A stretch of 64,000 bases of DNA from Bacteroidota bacterium (GCA_020160935.1 JAIUPL010000005.1:1-64000); one strand, 5' to 3'; shown: positions 49,759-58,950, numbered from the stretch's first letter. Numbers and translations: made by a program. The notes: a model not told the origin generated them from the letters alone.

Positions 49759-50424
49759 ATGAGAAACTTGAAAGTAACAACGGCTATTTTACTGATGCTC
49801 CTGAGCGTCGGCAGCCTGTGTGCGCAAGAGCCTACTTTCCAGGAATTCCTGCAACAGTTTCCAAAAGCAACCCTCCCCTACTCTTTCGATACGGCTGCAT
49901 TAAAGGATCAGATCGAAACAGGAGTGCCCGTGAAAGTAAAACGCCTCGACTGGTCGTATTACCAGTTTTTGCCCGAACTGGAACGCAGCGCACAATTCAG
50001 CAGCAAACCGGTTCATCCCGAACCAGTTGCAGTGTTTGAAACCGACGACTTTTACGCTGTTCTCTACAACATCGCTCGCGGGCTCACACGCGGTACCAAA
50101 ACATACAGTATCAGTATTTTTGAAAAAAACGGCGCTTATGTCGGCACGCACTTCATCGCCGGCGTCGACAATCAGCACCTGACCACCGCTACCATCGACG
50201 AACAACTCACTGCCCGCATCGAAGGATTCAATATTTCCTGGGAGCGTCCATCGCGTTACGACGAGGCGCCCAGCCCAAAAATATCCGATCTGGAGCCTTC
50301 CAATATCGAGGTACTCGAACTGACTGTACCCGGCAATCCGGACCCGGTAGAGTGGACCAGCACTGCCAAACCTGCCCGCTGGATGGAACAGGAAATGAGC
50401 GCCGATATGGCTAAAATGAAGTAA
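49759..50424 (+). CDS. Secreted protein of unknown function
   Basis: 221 residues from the ATG at 49759. Signal peptide MRNLKVTTAILLMLLSVGSL ending CAQ|EP (cleavage near residue 23). The mature part is a mixed fold (VKRLDWSYYQFLPELERSAQ, DDFYAVLYNIARGLTRGTKT). No family recognised. It runs toward the convergent PH-like membrane gene 12 bases away. Confidence 0.6.
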   Translation: MRNLKVTTAILLMLLSVGSLCAQEPTFQEFLQQFPKATLPYSFDTAALKDQIETGVPVKVKRLDWSYYQFLPELERSAQFSSKPVHPEPVAVFETDDFYAVLYNIARGLTRGTKTYSISIFEKNGAYVGTHFIAGVDNQHLTTATIDEQLTARIEGFNISWERPSRYDEAPSPKISDLEPSNIEVLELTVPGNPDPVEWTSTAKPARWMEQEMSADMAKMK

Positions 50425-50436
50425 GCAGAAAAGATG

Positions 50437-50946
50437 TTATGCCATCGGCTCTTCGACTGGGCGTTCTTCATTCCTCGATTTCCATTCTGCAAAGCCCGAT
50501 CCCGGTAAAAAAGAAATGATTTGCCCAAACCGTCCGGGCGCTTTGAGGTGGAAATTGACCACCTGTCTTCCCATTCTTTTTTTCTCTTCAAACCGCTCGA
50601 TGTCTTGCCATGGATATCGCACCGTTGTCCAGTAGTCGGTAACAAACACGTGCGTGTCGTCTGCATCCACCCTTTTCAGGCGCCAGATCGTGCGGACGAT
50701 TAGGTACATCCAGCCCAGCCACAATGCCACCATTACCAACCTTGCTGCCCACACGGGTACGGGCAGGTACAGGTCGTCGGCATCGATCAGCAAAAAGGCC
50801 AGCACAAGGCCGGTCAGGAAAACCGTCCCGAAGAAAGGCACGAATATTTTCCAGAACAAGGTAGCATTGGAGGAAAGGTGTATGGTTTTGGAGTGTCCGT
50901 TTTTGGGCAAACTGGCTGTATCTGTTGGAATTTGTTGTCGTTCCAT
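50437..50946 (-). CDS. Membrane protein with PH-like C-terminal domain
   Basis: 169 residues from the ATG at 50946. Two membrane helices (residues ~34-54, WKIFVPFFGTVFLTGLVLAF; ~67-87, ARLVMVALWLGWMYLIV) followed by a ~75-residue part reading THVFVTDYWTTVRYPWQDIE, typical of small membrane proteins with a bacterial PH-type domain. Role unknown. A terminator for the upstream gene separates it from 51030-51569. Confidence 0.6.
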   Translation of the reverse strand: MERQQIPTDTASLPKNGHSKTIHLSSNATLFWKIFVPFFGTVFLTGLVLAFLLIDADDLYLPVPVWAARLVMVALWLGWMYLIVRTIWRLKRVDADDTHVFVTDYWTTVRYPWQDIERFEEKKRMGRQVVNFHLKAPGRFGQIISFLPGSGFAEWKSRNEERPVEEPMA

Positions 50947-50958
50947 GTGTCCATTTCT

Positions 50959-51000
50959 AAAATAAAAAACCGCGCAACGGAGCATGCTCCATTGCGCGGC
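50959..51000 (-). terminator. Intrinsic terminator, minus strand
   Basis: CCGCGCAA-C-GGAG-CATG-CTCC-A-TTGCGCGG stem; on the minus strand it is followed by TTTTTTATTTT. It ends the 51030-51569 unit. Confidence 0.85.
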
Positions 51001-51029
51001 AAAGGTAATAATCCTGAAGGTGGATTTTA

Positions 51030-51569
51030 TCAGAGCGACACGATCGAAGTATTCTGACTGGACGGGCGCTTGCTATTCGTGTAGTGAATGCGCAGCACCG
51101 TTAGCCCGCTTTCGTCGTCGGTATGCAGGTCTTCACCCAGCACCACCCGGTACACCCCTTGTTTCTGGAAAACAGGCTGGTTTTCCAAAACGCCGTAGAT
51201 GTAGGGATCGGCTTTAAAGGTCTGTGTGTTGATTTTCAACGATTTCATCGACACAAACTGCTCGCTGGTAACCAGCGGCGTCAGTTTGCCCACTGCATTT
51301 TCAGCAGGAAAAACGACGTAGAAAAATTTCCCGTCGGGGTCAACAATTCCCAGGTACTGGGCATGAGGCAGTTCAAAATGTAGTTCGAAAGTCTCTCCCT
51401 TGTACAGGTATTCTTTTTCGGTCCACATCCTGGGTTGTGTTTCCACAACAGTAGCAGGAGCAATCGGTTGGGATGCCGGCGTTGCGTCGGTGTGCTGCAG
51501 GGAGCGCAGCGTACCGGACAGCAAAAGTCCGGCGGCGGGGATAGCGAGGATTAATTTCATGACGAACAT
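51030..51569 (-). CDS. Secreted or lipid-linked protein of unknown function
   Basis: 179 residues from the ATG at 51569 (a second ATG at 51560 is as good). Signal peptide MFVMKLILAIPAAGLLLSG. The mature part is beta-rich: KGETFELHFELPHAQYLGIV, DGKFFYVVFPAE, VLGEDLHTDDESGLTVLRI. I know no family name. A terminator follows it. Confidence 0.6.
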   Translation of the reverse strand: MFVMKLILAIPAAGLLLSGTLRSLQHTDATPASQPIAPATVVETQPRMWTEKEYLYKGETFELHFELPHAQYLGIVDPDGKFFYVVFPAENAVGKLTPLVTSEQFVSMKSLKINTQTFKADPYIYGVLENQPVFQKQGVYRVVLGEDLHTDDESGLTVLRIHYTNSKRPSSQNTSIVSL

Positions 51570-51967
51570 TTGATTGAATGAATAATCGGTTTTCGGAAAC
51601 CCGCAAGCGGCAGGCAAAGGCGGCACGCGCCCCGTCTTTTCGCATTACGATTTACCGTCATTATTGCTTTAACTTTCAAAACGTGAATTTCTTTTGTAAA
51701 AGATATAAAAAATTCATGCCAAAAGATGTGGACACTCCCACTCTACATATAATTTTTTGTTAAAATGCCGATGTGCCACATCCTGTAGGGTTTCAAATGG
51801 TTGTGTATAAATCCTACATTTGTATGGGTAAATTAATCCACACCGGGGTTGCCCGAAGTGAGGATTTTTGGCACGAAATATGGCAGTGAAATTTTGTCGG
51901 CAGCAAGCGAAAATCCATCCTTGCTGTTTCACAACACTTCCTTTTTTGTTTCTTCGCACTTGTGAAA
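51570..51967. other. 398-bp divergent gap, no gene seen
   Basis: AT-rich centre. Frames on both strands lack starts with coding character. It should hold the promoters of the divergent genes at 51569 and 51968; no unambiguous TAnnTTTG box was identified. Confidence 0.4.
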
Positions 51968-52699
51968 ATGATATTCTCGCGTTTGCTTGGCTCTCTGGTA
52001 CTGCTGCTCCACCCACTGGGTACGGGCATGCAGGGTACCTGTGTATCGCCGGCCAAAGTGATGCGCGGCGTGGATGTTTCGCATTATCAGAAACAAATTG
52101 AATGGGATTCGGTGGCGGTAAAAGAGCCCATCGACTTTGCATTTGTGAAGGCCACAGAAGGGCATGAATACGTCGACAGCCTGTTTTGCCGCAACTGGGA
52201 TTCTTTGCGCAAACACGGTATCCGCCGCGGCGCCTACCACTTTTTCCGGGCTTATGGCTGTGGCGAAGAGCAAGCCCGCAATTTCCTGCAATGCGTTGAT
52301 TTTCAGCCCGGCGACCTCGCTCCGGTGCTCGATCTGGAGCGCACCGACGGCGTCGATCCGGAAGTAATGATTCGGGAAGCCTCCATCTGGCTCCAATACG
52401 TGGAAAAACAACTGGGCGTCAAACCCATCATTTATTCCGGTTTTCATTTTTACGAAAATCACCTGAAAGGTCATTTCGACCACTATCCGCTCTGGATAGC
52501 GCGCTACGCTGATGAAGCACCTTTGCTCACATCCGGCAAACGCTGGGATTTCTGGCAATACTCCAATGAAGGCTGTCTGGAAGGCATTTCCCAGAAAGTC
52601 GACCTCAATGTGTTCCCCGGTACACCCGAAATGCTGGAAAAACTGTGCTGGTATCCGGTGAAGGAGGAGGAAACGGCGGAAGCGAGAATCGCTCCTTGA
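51968..52699 (+). CDS. GH25 family lysozyme
   Basis: 243 residues. N-terminal hydrophobic segment (FSRLLGSLVLLLHPLG), then GH25 motifs: GVDVSHYQKQIEW, DFAFVKATEG (catalytic-pocket Asp), GAYHFFRAY, LAPVLDLERTDG (catalytic Asp-x-Glu) and FDHYPLWIARY, FWQYSNEG. It cleaves the beta-1,4 glycosidic bond of peptidoglycan in the periplasm or outside. A GTG two codons earlier is possible. Heptamer repeats follow. Confidence 0.9.
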   Translation: MIFSRLLGSLVLLLHPLGTGMQGTCVSPAKVMRGVDVSHYQKQIEWDSVAVKEPIDFAFVKATEGHEYVDSLFCRNWDSLRKHGIRRGAYHFFRAYGCGEEQARNFLQCVDFQPGDLAPVLDLERTDGVDPEVMIREASIWLQYVEKQLGVKPIIYSGFHFYENHLKGHFDHYPLWIARYADEAPLLTSGKRWDFWQYSNEGCLEGISQKVDLNVFPGTPEMLEKLCWYPVKEEETAEARIAP

Positions 52700-52700
52700 C

Positions 52701-52742
52701 AGAGGTGAGAAGTGAGAGGTGAGAAGTGAGAGGGAAGAGGTG
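52701..52742. repeat. Six AGARGTG heptamers
   Basis: AGAGGTG and AGAAGTG alternate in exact 7-bp register, start two bases after the lysozyme stop and end at the next promoter box. Confidence 0.85.
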
Positions 52743-52750
52743 TATCTTTG
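52743..52750 (+). promoter_or_regulatory. TATCTTTG -7 box of the M28 peptidase gene
   Basis: 20 bases before the ATG at 52771, in contact with the heptamer array. Confidence 0.65.
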
Positions 52751-52770
52751 CGGCCAAAATATTGACAGCC

Positions 52771-54000
52771 ATGAAAATCACTCTGTTGGTGCCGGCCTTG
52801 TTGCTGGCGGTTTCCAGTTGTTTCGCACAGGAAATTTCAGAAAAAAACATTCAAAAACACGTTGCCTACCTGGCTTCCGACAAACTGGAAGGGCGCGGCA
52901 CCGGCACTTCTGCCGAGCGCAAGGCAGCCGAATACATCGCCAAGCAATTCAAGAAAATCGGCCTCTCGCCCAAAGGCGACCACGGTACCTGGTACCACGA
53001 ATTCGGTTTTAAAAAACCCAGCGACCCGCATGGCAATTTTGCCGAAAACGCACCACAAATCTATAGCCGCAATGTAGTGGGCTACCTCGACAATGGCGCC
53101 GCCAATACCATCATCATCGGCGCGCACTACGACCACCTGGGGCTGGGTCACGACCACAATTCACTGGAAGCCAATTCGGAAGGTAAAATCCACAATGGCG
53201 CCGACGACAATGCCAGCGGCACCTCCGGCGTGATCGAACTGGCGCGCTATTTTGCCAAAAACGGCGTGAAAGAACAGCACAACTTCCTGTTTATCTGCTT
53301 CTCGGGTGAAGAACTGGGCCTCATCGGCTCGAAAAAATATACCGACTACCCGACCATCGACCTTACAAAAGTCCATTTCATGCTCAATATGGACATGATC
53401 GGCCGCCTCAATGCCGAGAAAAAACTCGTTGTGGGCGGCGTGGGCACCGCTCCCGATTTTGTGCCCATGGTGAAAAGCCTGAACACCGACCTGAGCATCA
53501 AACTCGACAGCGCGGGCGTGGGCCCCAGCGACCACACGTCTTTTTACCTGAAAAATATCCCGGTGCTGTTCTTTTTCACCGGCCAGCACTCCGATTATCA
53601 CAAACCATCCGATGATACGGAACGCGTAAATTTTGCTGGCGAAAAACAGGTCCTCGACCTGGCAGTACAAGCCATCAACATCCTGGACAGCAAACCCAAA
53701 CTCGTTTTTCAGGAAACCAAAGCCAAGGAAGAAAATACGCCACGTTTTAAAGTGACGCTCGGCATCATGCCCGACTACACCTACGAAGGCGAAGGCCTGC
53801 ACGTAGACGGCGTGACCGATGGAAAACCTGCTTTCAAAGCCGGTCTGCAAAAAGGCGACATCATCACGGGAATAGGCGACCTGGACATCAAAAACATCCA
53901 GGACTACATGAAAGGTCTGTCGATGTACAAAAAAGGAGACACGACCACCGTGCGTGTAAAACGCGGCACGGAAGTAAAAAAACTGGAAGTCACTTTCTGA
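52771..54000 (+). CDS. M28 family zinc aminopeptidase with PDZ domain
   Basis: 409 residues from the ATG at 52771. Signal peptide (ITLLVPALLLAVSSCFAQ). Catalytic domain ~20-310 with metal and catalytic residues in GAHYDHLG, NGADDNASGTSG, FSGEELGLIGS, LNMDMIGRL and HSDYHKPSDD. The C-terminal ~95 residues are a PDZ domain (KPAFKAGLQKGDIITGIG). It would trim peptides in the periplasm or be exported. An upstream in-frame start at 52726 precedes the promoter box and is rejected. Confidence 0.9.
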   Translation: MKITLLVPALLLAVSSCFAQEISEKNIQKHVAYLASDKLEGRGTGTSAERKAAEYIAKQFKKIGLSPKGDHGTWYHEFGFKKPSDPHGNFAENAPQIYSRNVVGYLDNGAANTIIIGAHYDHLGLGHDHNSLEANSEGKIHNGADDNASGTSGVIELARYFAKNGVKEQHNFLFICFSGEELGLIGSKKYTDYPTIDLTKVHFMLNMDMIGRLNAEKKLVVGGVGTAPDFVPMVKSLNTDLSIKLDSAGVGPSDHTSFYLKNIPVLFFFTGQHSDYHKPSDDTERVNFAGEKQVLDLAVQAINILDSKPKLVFQETKAKEENTPRFKVTLGIMPDYTYEGEGLHVDGVTDGKPAFKAGLQKGDIITGIGDLDIKNIQDYMKGLSMYKKGDTTTVRVKRGTEVKKLEVTF

Positions 54001-54107
54001 GATACCGTCTGAGCGAACAAAAAACGTTTGTCCGTGTTTATTGGGCCGGAAAATGCTTCATCTAACCACCTTTTGCACACCATTTCACTACAAAATCATA
54101 TTGCACT

Positions 54108-54521
54108 ATGTATCCGATAGCACTCACTACCCCGATGGCAAAAGACCTGACGGAATACGGTTTCGAATCGCTCAGCACCCCGACGGATGTCGAGCAACTG
54201 TTTGAAAATCAGGAAGGAACAGCCCTTGTGGTAGTCAACAGCGTGTGCGGCTGCGCGGCTGCCATGGCACGCCCGGGCGCCAAACTATCGCTCGAAAACG
54301 GCAAACGCCCTGAAAAACTGTACACGGTTTTTGCCGGCGTCGATACGGAAGCCACTGCAAAAGTGCGCGAATTCCTGGCGCCTTACCCGCCGTCTTCGCC
54401 CAGTATCGCGCTGTTTAAAGACGGCAAACTGGTGCATTTCCTCGAACGCCGCCACATCGAAGGCCGCTCGGCCCAGATTATTGCCGACAATTTGCGCTCG
54501 GCGTACGATATGTATTGTTGA
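54108..54521 (+). CDS. Bacilliredoxin BrxA/BrxB (YphP/YqiW) family protein
   Basis: 137 residues. Thioredoxin-like fold with the CGC motif in VVVNSVCGCAAAMARPG (residues ~42-58), plus FAGVDTEATAKVREFL and PPSSPSIALFKDGKLVHFLE. In Firmicutes these proteins remove bacillithiol from oxidised protein thiols. It acts in the cytoplasm in redox balance. The stop is followed at once by a heptamer-type inverted repeat. Confidence 0.88.
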   Translation: MYPIALTTPMAKDLTEYGFESLSTPTDVEQLFENQEGTALVVVNSVCGCAAAMARPGAKLSLENGKRPEKLYTVFAGVDTEATAKVREFLAPYPPSSPSIALFKDGKLVHFLERRHIEGRSAQIIADNLRSAYDMYC

Positions 54522-54664
54522 TTGTTTGTGTTTTGGGGTTTTGGGGTTTTAGTGTTTTGGTGGGCTTCGCTCTTAGCATTGGGAATAATGGTTAAAGTTT
54601 ATTACAAATGCCAAGAGCGAAGCCCACCAAAACACTAAAACACCAAAACACGAAAACACCTAAA
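54522..54664. repeat. Inverted repeat with TTTTGGG-type arms
   Basis: Outer arms: GTTTTGGGGTTTTGGGG and AAACACCAAAACACG; inner stem GTGGGCTTCGCTCTT / AAGAGCGAAGCCCAC around a ~38-bp loop. The inner stem is shared with 62.6 kb. Between convergent genes. Confidence 0.85.
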
Positions 54665-54666
54665 AA

Positions 54667-54867
54667 TCACATCTTCTTCTTCATTTTCTTGGGAAACAGC
54701 CCCGACTGGCTGCCTTTCTTGTTCGTTTTCAATTCCCCTTTTTTGTTCGTTTTAGGCTTCAGGCTTTCAGTAGCCGGGCAACCGCTTTTTTTGCTGCATG
54801 CGGGAGCGGTGACAGAAACTGCGAACAGAAAAAAGAAAAAGAGCGCGAAATAGCGGGAAAACTTCAT
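54667..54867 (-). CDS. Small lipoprotein-like protein
   Basis: 66 residues from the ATG at 54867. A signal sequence with a lipobox-like end (FFFFLFAVSVTAPAC), then a short Lys-rich tail (KTNKKGELKTNKKG, a near repeat, and FPKKMKKKM). Probably lipid-anchored; function unknown. Short but flanked by repeats on both sides and with a sound start. Confidence 0.5.
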   Translation of the reverse strand: MKFSRYFALFFFFLFAVSVTAPACSKKSGCPATESLKPKTNKKGELKTNKKGSQSGLFPKKMKKKM

Positions 54868-54868
54868 G

Positions 54869-54931
54869 GTGAGTAGCGAGTGGTGAGTAGTCAGTAGTGA
54901 GTAGTGAGTAGTGAGTAGTGAGTAGTGAGTG
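54869..54931. repeat. GTGAGTA heptamer array
   Basis: Nine units, mostly GTGAGTA, with GCGAGTG and GTCAGTA variants, in 7-bp register, just upstream of the lipoprotein start. Confidence 0.85.
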
Positions 54932-55003
54932 GTTGGGAAGGAACGTCGGGGTAGGCAGGTTTCTTTTAAAGGGAATGTGAAGATTTTGGTAAAATGCAAT
55001 TTG

Positions 55004-56206
55004 TCATTTTTTTCGGGCTGCAAGGTTCTTGGGTACGGGGCAATTTTTCCAGGTACTGGGCCTGATTTCAAACACTTCACCGCGCCGCCGCTTTTTCCCC
55101 CACACCAGCCCTTGCCAGGGCAAACCACAGGCATTGTGCAGGGTAGCGCCGTCGAGCCAAAGCCGCCCCCCTTTTTCCACCCGAATATAGGCGCCTGCGG
55201 GCAAGGACACACGCGATGAAAGCCGCAGGGCGCCCCCTTCGGCCACAATCAGGTTTCCTTCCAGATCACGCGCACCGCTCCAGGATACAGAATCCCTTAT
55301 GACTACATCTTTTCCTTCCTGCCTGGTACACCAAGTCGGGATCAAACACCGGCGCAGGGCACTTTTTTCATCGGAAAGTCCCCTCTGAATGCGCCCGATC
55401 TGGCAGGGTGTGAGCGCCAACTGATAGGCATTGTAATCCATCATATTATTGGAGGCCTGATCGCGACAGGGTGGTTGTTCTGTCCATTCCCAGCATTTGT
55501 TGGGGTGTTTGTCGGTGTCGGGGCAGTTGTCTTCTCCCCATGCGTGGATCAATCCGAGCGAGTGTCCCACTTCGTGGTTGAGCAGCGCTTCGTGGCCAAA
55601 AGCGTTTTCGCCCTGTTCGTACATGCCGGCCAGTTTAACAGAAGTTCCCAGCGCAATCCCTTGTAAATTAGCCTTGTATGTAGGCGACCGAATGCTGTCG
55701 TCGGGGTGTACCTGAATGAAAATATTCAGGATGGAATCGGTACCGATGCCATATTTCCGGATGACGGTGTGGTCGTAGTTATTCTGGTTTTTGCCTATGT
55801 ACACCAGGAAATACAGGGAGTCGTCGAAATGGAAATAAATGCCATCGTCGCCCGGCTGTGGCCAAAGCACGTAGCGATAGTTTTTGGGCAGTACTTCCGT
55901 TCCCTGCGGCGAACGCCAGTTTCGGATATTGGTGTCAAGTTGGCGGTTGGCATTTTCGAGCAGTCGCCTGCAATAGTTGCGGCCCGCTTCGGGGCGAAAA
56001 TTGTGGCTGCTGTCGCGGCTGTTCATCACATGAAAATTCACCCGCAACAGGCGCGCAGGCATGTATTCCGGATGGGCAGGATCGAGGAGGTAATGCTGCC
56101 AGTCGGTATTTTTTACAACAGGAGGCCTTCCAACCGGCGGCTGGGCACTCATACAAGTGACAATACCCAGCATACAGCATAGTAGTATCGGATACTTCCA
56201 GCGCAT
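55004..56206 (-). CDS. M43-type (pappalysin-like) zinc metalloprotease
   Basis: 400 residues from the ATG at 56206. Signal peptide YPILLCCMLGIVTCMSAQ. Zinc motif HEVGHSLGLIHAW (~209-221) and Met-turn NNMMDYNAYQLALTPCQ, with the conserved Cys pairs between them. The C-terminal ~100 residues (GNLIVAEGGALRLSSRVSLP) are a beta-solenoid-like part of the kind that often precedes export signals; no T9SS tail was recognised. Secreted protein degradation is likely. Confidence 0.82.
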   Translation of the reverse strand: MRWKYPILLCCMLGIVTCMSAQPPVGRPPVVKNTDWQHYLLDPAHPEYMPARLLRVNFHVMNSRDSSHNFRPEAGRNYCRRLLENANRQLDTNIRNWRSPQGTEVLPKNYRYVLWPQPGDDGIYFHFDDSLYFLVYIGKNQNNYDHTVIRKYGIGTDSILNIFIQVHPDDSIRSPTYKANLQGIALGTSVKLAGMYEQGENAFGHEALLNHEVGHSLGLIHAWGEDNCPDTDKHPNKCWEWTEQPPCRDQASNNMMDYNAYQLALTPCQIGRIQRGLSDEKSALRRCLIPTWCTRQEGKDVVIRDSVSWSGARDLEGNLIVAEGGALRLSSRVSLPAGAYIRVEKGGRLWLDGATLHNACGLPWQGLVWGKKRRRGEVFEIRPSTWKNCPVPKNLAARKK

Positions 56207-56241
56207 AACCGCCTTATTTTTCAACAGGAAATGCACCTGAA

Positions 56242-56544
56242 TCAGGAGCCATATTCAACTTTCCATGCCAGTACGCCGCCGAGCAGGTTGCGCACATTGG
56301 AAAAGCCCATAGACTGCAGCAGCATTTGCGCTTGTCCGGAGCGGGCACCGGAACGGCAATGCACGACGATTTCCTCGTCTTTATGCTCGGAAAGTTCAGC
56401 CAGGTGTTGCCCCAGCGTACCGAGCGGGATCAGTCTTGCCCCCAGGTTGAATTCTTCGTATTCATGGGGTTCGCGGACATCGATAAAAATGAAATTTTCC
56501 TTTGCCGCGAGTCTTTGGTGGAGTTCTTGAACGGTAATATCCAT
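56242..56544 (-). CDS. Rhodanese-like domain protein
   Basis: 100 residues from the ATG at 56544; longer frames run into the repeat. Signature FIFIDVREPHEYEEF, active-site loop VVHCRSGARSGQA (Cys ~65) and GFSNVRNLLGGVLAW. It moves sulfane sulfur in the cytoplasm. The CRSGAR loop fits a sulfurtransferase and not a Cdc25-type phosphatase. Confidence 0.9.
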   Translation of the reverse strand: MDITVQELHQRLAAKENFIFIDVREPHEYEEFNLGARLIPLGTLGQHLAELSEHKDEEIVVHCRSGARSGQAQMLLQSMGFSNVRNLLGGVLAWKVEYGS

Positions 56545-56559
56545 ATTTAAATGATTTAA

Positions 56560-56715
56560 ATAGTCGTAAGTCCTGAGTCCTGAGTCGTAAGTCCTGAGTC
56601 CTAAGTCTGTAGAGTTGACCACGTTGCTTTGGAATATTTACTGTTACAATTCTAAAGCAACGTGGTCAACTCTACGGACTTAGGACTCAGGACTTACGAC
56701 TCAGGACTCAATTAC
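56560..56715. repeat. Inverted repeat with GAGTCCT / AAGTCCT heptamer arms
   Basis: Outer arms in 7-bp register; inner stem GTAGAGTTGACCACGTTGCT and its complement, perfect for over 22 bp; loop about 20 bp. It overlaps the stop of the PASTA gene by four bases. The GTAGAGT part of the inner stem is shared with 57.7 kb. Confidence 0.85.
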
Positions 56716-57536
56716 TGGCAATCCTTCGGTTTATCCTGTGTCAAATACAAATCCACCTGTTCGCCCTTGCGCATAATGCCATTGGGGTCGAAGCGGGGGG
56801 TTTGTCGCCAGACGTATGCTGTTTCTTCGTCCGTCACGGTAGCATCTTTAAACGTGGTACCTACACTCAGGCCACTTGCCTGAATGAGGAAACGTGCCGC
56901 ATCGAGCGTTTGGCAGCCACAGTCGGGAATGTTGACAGTCGTTGTAACTTCTTCACTTACAACGAAATCGACCGTGGCGCCCATTTCAAGCGAGTAGCCG
57001 TAACGGATTTTTTGTGTAATTGTATCGCCGCGATAAATCACGGCAACGATGGTATTCGGTTCCAGTTTGGGGTCGGCTGCCCGCGCCACGATACGGGGTT
57101 TTAGGCCCATGCGGCTGAGTTTGCGGCTGTAAATATCGTAGTCGTCGCTGCTGGCCAGTTCGGGCAGTTTGATAATGTCCGGGTTGTTTTTGGCAACGGT
57201 AAAATAGATCGTACGGCCTTCTTTTACCCGACTTTCCGCTTTCGGGTCCTGAGCGATGATCTCGCCCGGCGGTTTGCCCGGCACATATATCGAGTCGCTG
57301 ACGGCCACGCCAAAATTGCGGGCGCGGGCCTTACGGGCGGCTTCGCGGAATCCCATACCCACATAACTGGGCACCTGTACGCTTTCGCCGTGGTTGGTGT
57401 AGCATTTCAGCCACCAGAACGTCAGCATCAGAATGAACGCCACCAATGCCAGCATACTGAGGCAATTGCGCATTACGAAAGGTGCCGTAAAAAAAGCATA
57501 CAGTTCAACGCCGAAGCGCCGGAGTCTTTGCCACAT
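56712..57536 (-). CDS. PASTA domain membrane protein
   Basis: 274 residues. A membrane helix at ~26-46 (LSMLALVAFILMLTFWWL), then three PASTA repeats: VQVPSYVGMGFREAARKARA, IKLPELASSDDYDIYSRKLS and VNIPDCGCQTLDAARFLIQA starts. No kinase domain is attached; in Bacteroidota such proteins are stand-alone. PASTA repeats bind peptidoglycan, so a wall-sensing or division role is likely. Confidence 0.85.
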   Translation of the reverse strand: MWQRLRRFGVELYAFFTAPFVMRNCLSMLALVAFILMLTFWWLKCYTNHGESVQVPSYVGMGFREAARKARARNFGVAVSDSIYVPGKPPGEIIAQDPKAESRVKEGRTIYFTVAKNNPDIIKLPELASSDDYDIYSRKLSRMGLKPRIVARAADPKLEPNTIVAVIYRGDTITQKIRYGYSLEMGATVDFVVSEEVTTTVNIPDCGCQTLDAARFLIQASGLSVGTTFKDATVTDEETAYVWRQTPRFDPNGIMRKGEQVDLYLTQDKPKDCQ

Positions 57537-57582
57537 GGTTGTTTGTCAGTCGTTGAGGGTAATTGTCAGTTGTTTATCCGTG

Positions 57583-57590
57583 CAAAGATA
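57583..57590 (-). promoter_or_regulatory. TATCTTTG -7 box of the PASTA gene
   Basis: On the minus strand, 46 bases upstream of the ATG at 57536. Confidence 0.6.
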
Positions 57591-57667
57591 GTTGTAGCGC
57601 ATTACTTCAAAGAATCTCGGCATGCAGGATTCAAAAATGCAAGGGCTTGTTGTTTCTTTGCGAAAAA

Positions 57668-57858
57668 TAGAGGGTGAGAAAGTGAGAGTGTGAGAGCGTG
57701 AGAGAGGTGAGAGTCCGTAGAGTGTGCCGCTTCGTTATCCAAATCTCAAGAAGTGAAGCGGTACACTCTACGGACTCTCACCTCTCTCACCTCTCTCACG
57801 CTCTCACCTCTCTCACGCTCTCACGCTCTCACTTCTCACCTCTCGCTTCTCACCTCTG
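57668..57858. repeat. Inverted repeat with GTGAGAG / CTCTCAC heptamer arms
   Basis: Left arm GTGAGAA, AGTGAGA and variants; right arm CTCTCAC, CTCTCACG and variants; inner stem GAGAGTCCGTAGAGTGTG and CACTCTACGGACTCTC. Ends four bases before the mevalonate decarboxylase ATG. Confidence 0.85.
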
Positions 57859-57861
57859 TTC

Positions 57862-58950
57862 ATGTACGAAAACCCGCGCCTCATCCTCGATTCCTCCAAT
57901 CCGCCCGAGCCCGGCAGCATTACCTGGCGTTCGCCGAGCAATATTGCCCTGATCAAATATTGGGGAAAATACGGTCAGCAATTGCCGCAAAACCCCTCTT
58001 TGAGCCTTACGCTGGCATCTTCCTGCACCGATACGATGCTCGAATATGCGTTCAAAGAAGAAGGCGATAATGGAAAAATCGATCTGGAATTTTTCTTTCA
58101 CGCCGAGCCTAATGAAGCATTTCAGGCCAAAACGCAGGCATTTCTGGAAAGCCTCTTGCCCCTTTTTCCATTTTTGAAACAACTCAAACTCACCATACAA
58201 ACCGGCAATTCCTTCCCGCATTCGGCAGGTATCGCCTCATCGGCATCCGGCATGTCGGCCCTGGCGCTGTGCCTGTGTTCGCTGGAAGATGCCCTGTTTG
58301 GCACCTTGCAGGATGCAGGCGCTTTCGACCGAAAGGCGTCCTACATCGCCCGATTGGGCAGCGGCTCGGCCTGTCGTTCCATTTTCTCGCATGCGGCGGT
58401 GTGGGGCGAAACGCCGCTGGTAGCCGGTTCTTCCAACGAATTTGCCGTGCCAGTGGGCGATCAGGTACACGAAATGTTCAAGGATTTTCACGACGACATT
58501 CTGATCGTCAGCCAGGATGAAAAAACCGTGAGCAGCCGCGATGGCCATGCGCTCATGGACGGCAACCCCTACGCCGAGGCGCGATATGCCCAGGCACGCC
58601 AGCGACTCGGGGCGCTGCTCGATGCCATGCGCACGGGCGACCTGGCTACTTTCGGAAAAATCGTGGAAGACGAGGCCATGACCCTGCATGCCCTCATGAT
58701 GTGCAGCAATCCCTCCTACACCCTTATGCGGCCCAATACGCTGGCTATTCTGGAAAAAATACGCGCTTATCGGGCCGAGACGAGCCATCCGGTGTATTTT
58801 ACGATGGACGCCGGCCCCAATGTGCACCTGCTCTACCCGGGCGATATCGTACATGAAGTGCGCGCATTTATTGAGGACGAACTCAAGGAATTGTGTGAAG
58901 ATGGCTATGTGCAGCAGGACTGGGTGGGCGAAGGACCGGAGGAACTCTGA
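57862..58950 (+). CDS. mvaD: Diphosphomevalonate decarboxylase
   Basis: 362 residues. GHMP kinase fold with SPSNIALIKYWGKYG (~24-38), the phosphate loop HSAGIASSASGMSALA (~119-134), LGSGSACRSIF (~166), and YFTMDAGPNVHLLY (~311-324) carrying the catalytic Asp. It decarboxylates mevalonate diphosphate to isopentenyl diphosphate with ATP. So this organism makes isoprenoids through the mevalonate route. Other pathway genes are not in the window. Confidence 0.93.
   Translation: MYENPRLILDSSNPPEPGSITWRSPSNIALIKYWGKYGQQLPQNPSLSLTLASSCTDTMLEYAFKEEGDNGKIDLEFFFHAEPNEAFQAKTQAFLESLLPLFPFLKQLKLTIQTGNSFPHSAGIASSASGMSALALCLCSLEDALFGTLQDAGAFDRKASYIARLGSGSACRSIFSHAAVWGETPLVAGSSNEFAVPVGDQVHEMFKDFHDDILIVSQDEKTVSSRDGHALMDGNPYAEARYAQARQRLGALLDAMRTGDLATFGKIVEDEAMTLHALMMCSNPSYTLMRPNTLAILEKIRAYRAETSHPVYFTMDAGPNVHLLYPGDIVHEVRAFIEDELKELCEDGYVQQDWVGEGPEEL

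Noticed and set aside
53161-53850. Minus-strand frame opposite the M28 peptidase
   Set aside because: Shadow; no domain, and the plus strand has full catalytic motifs.
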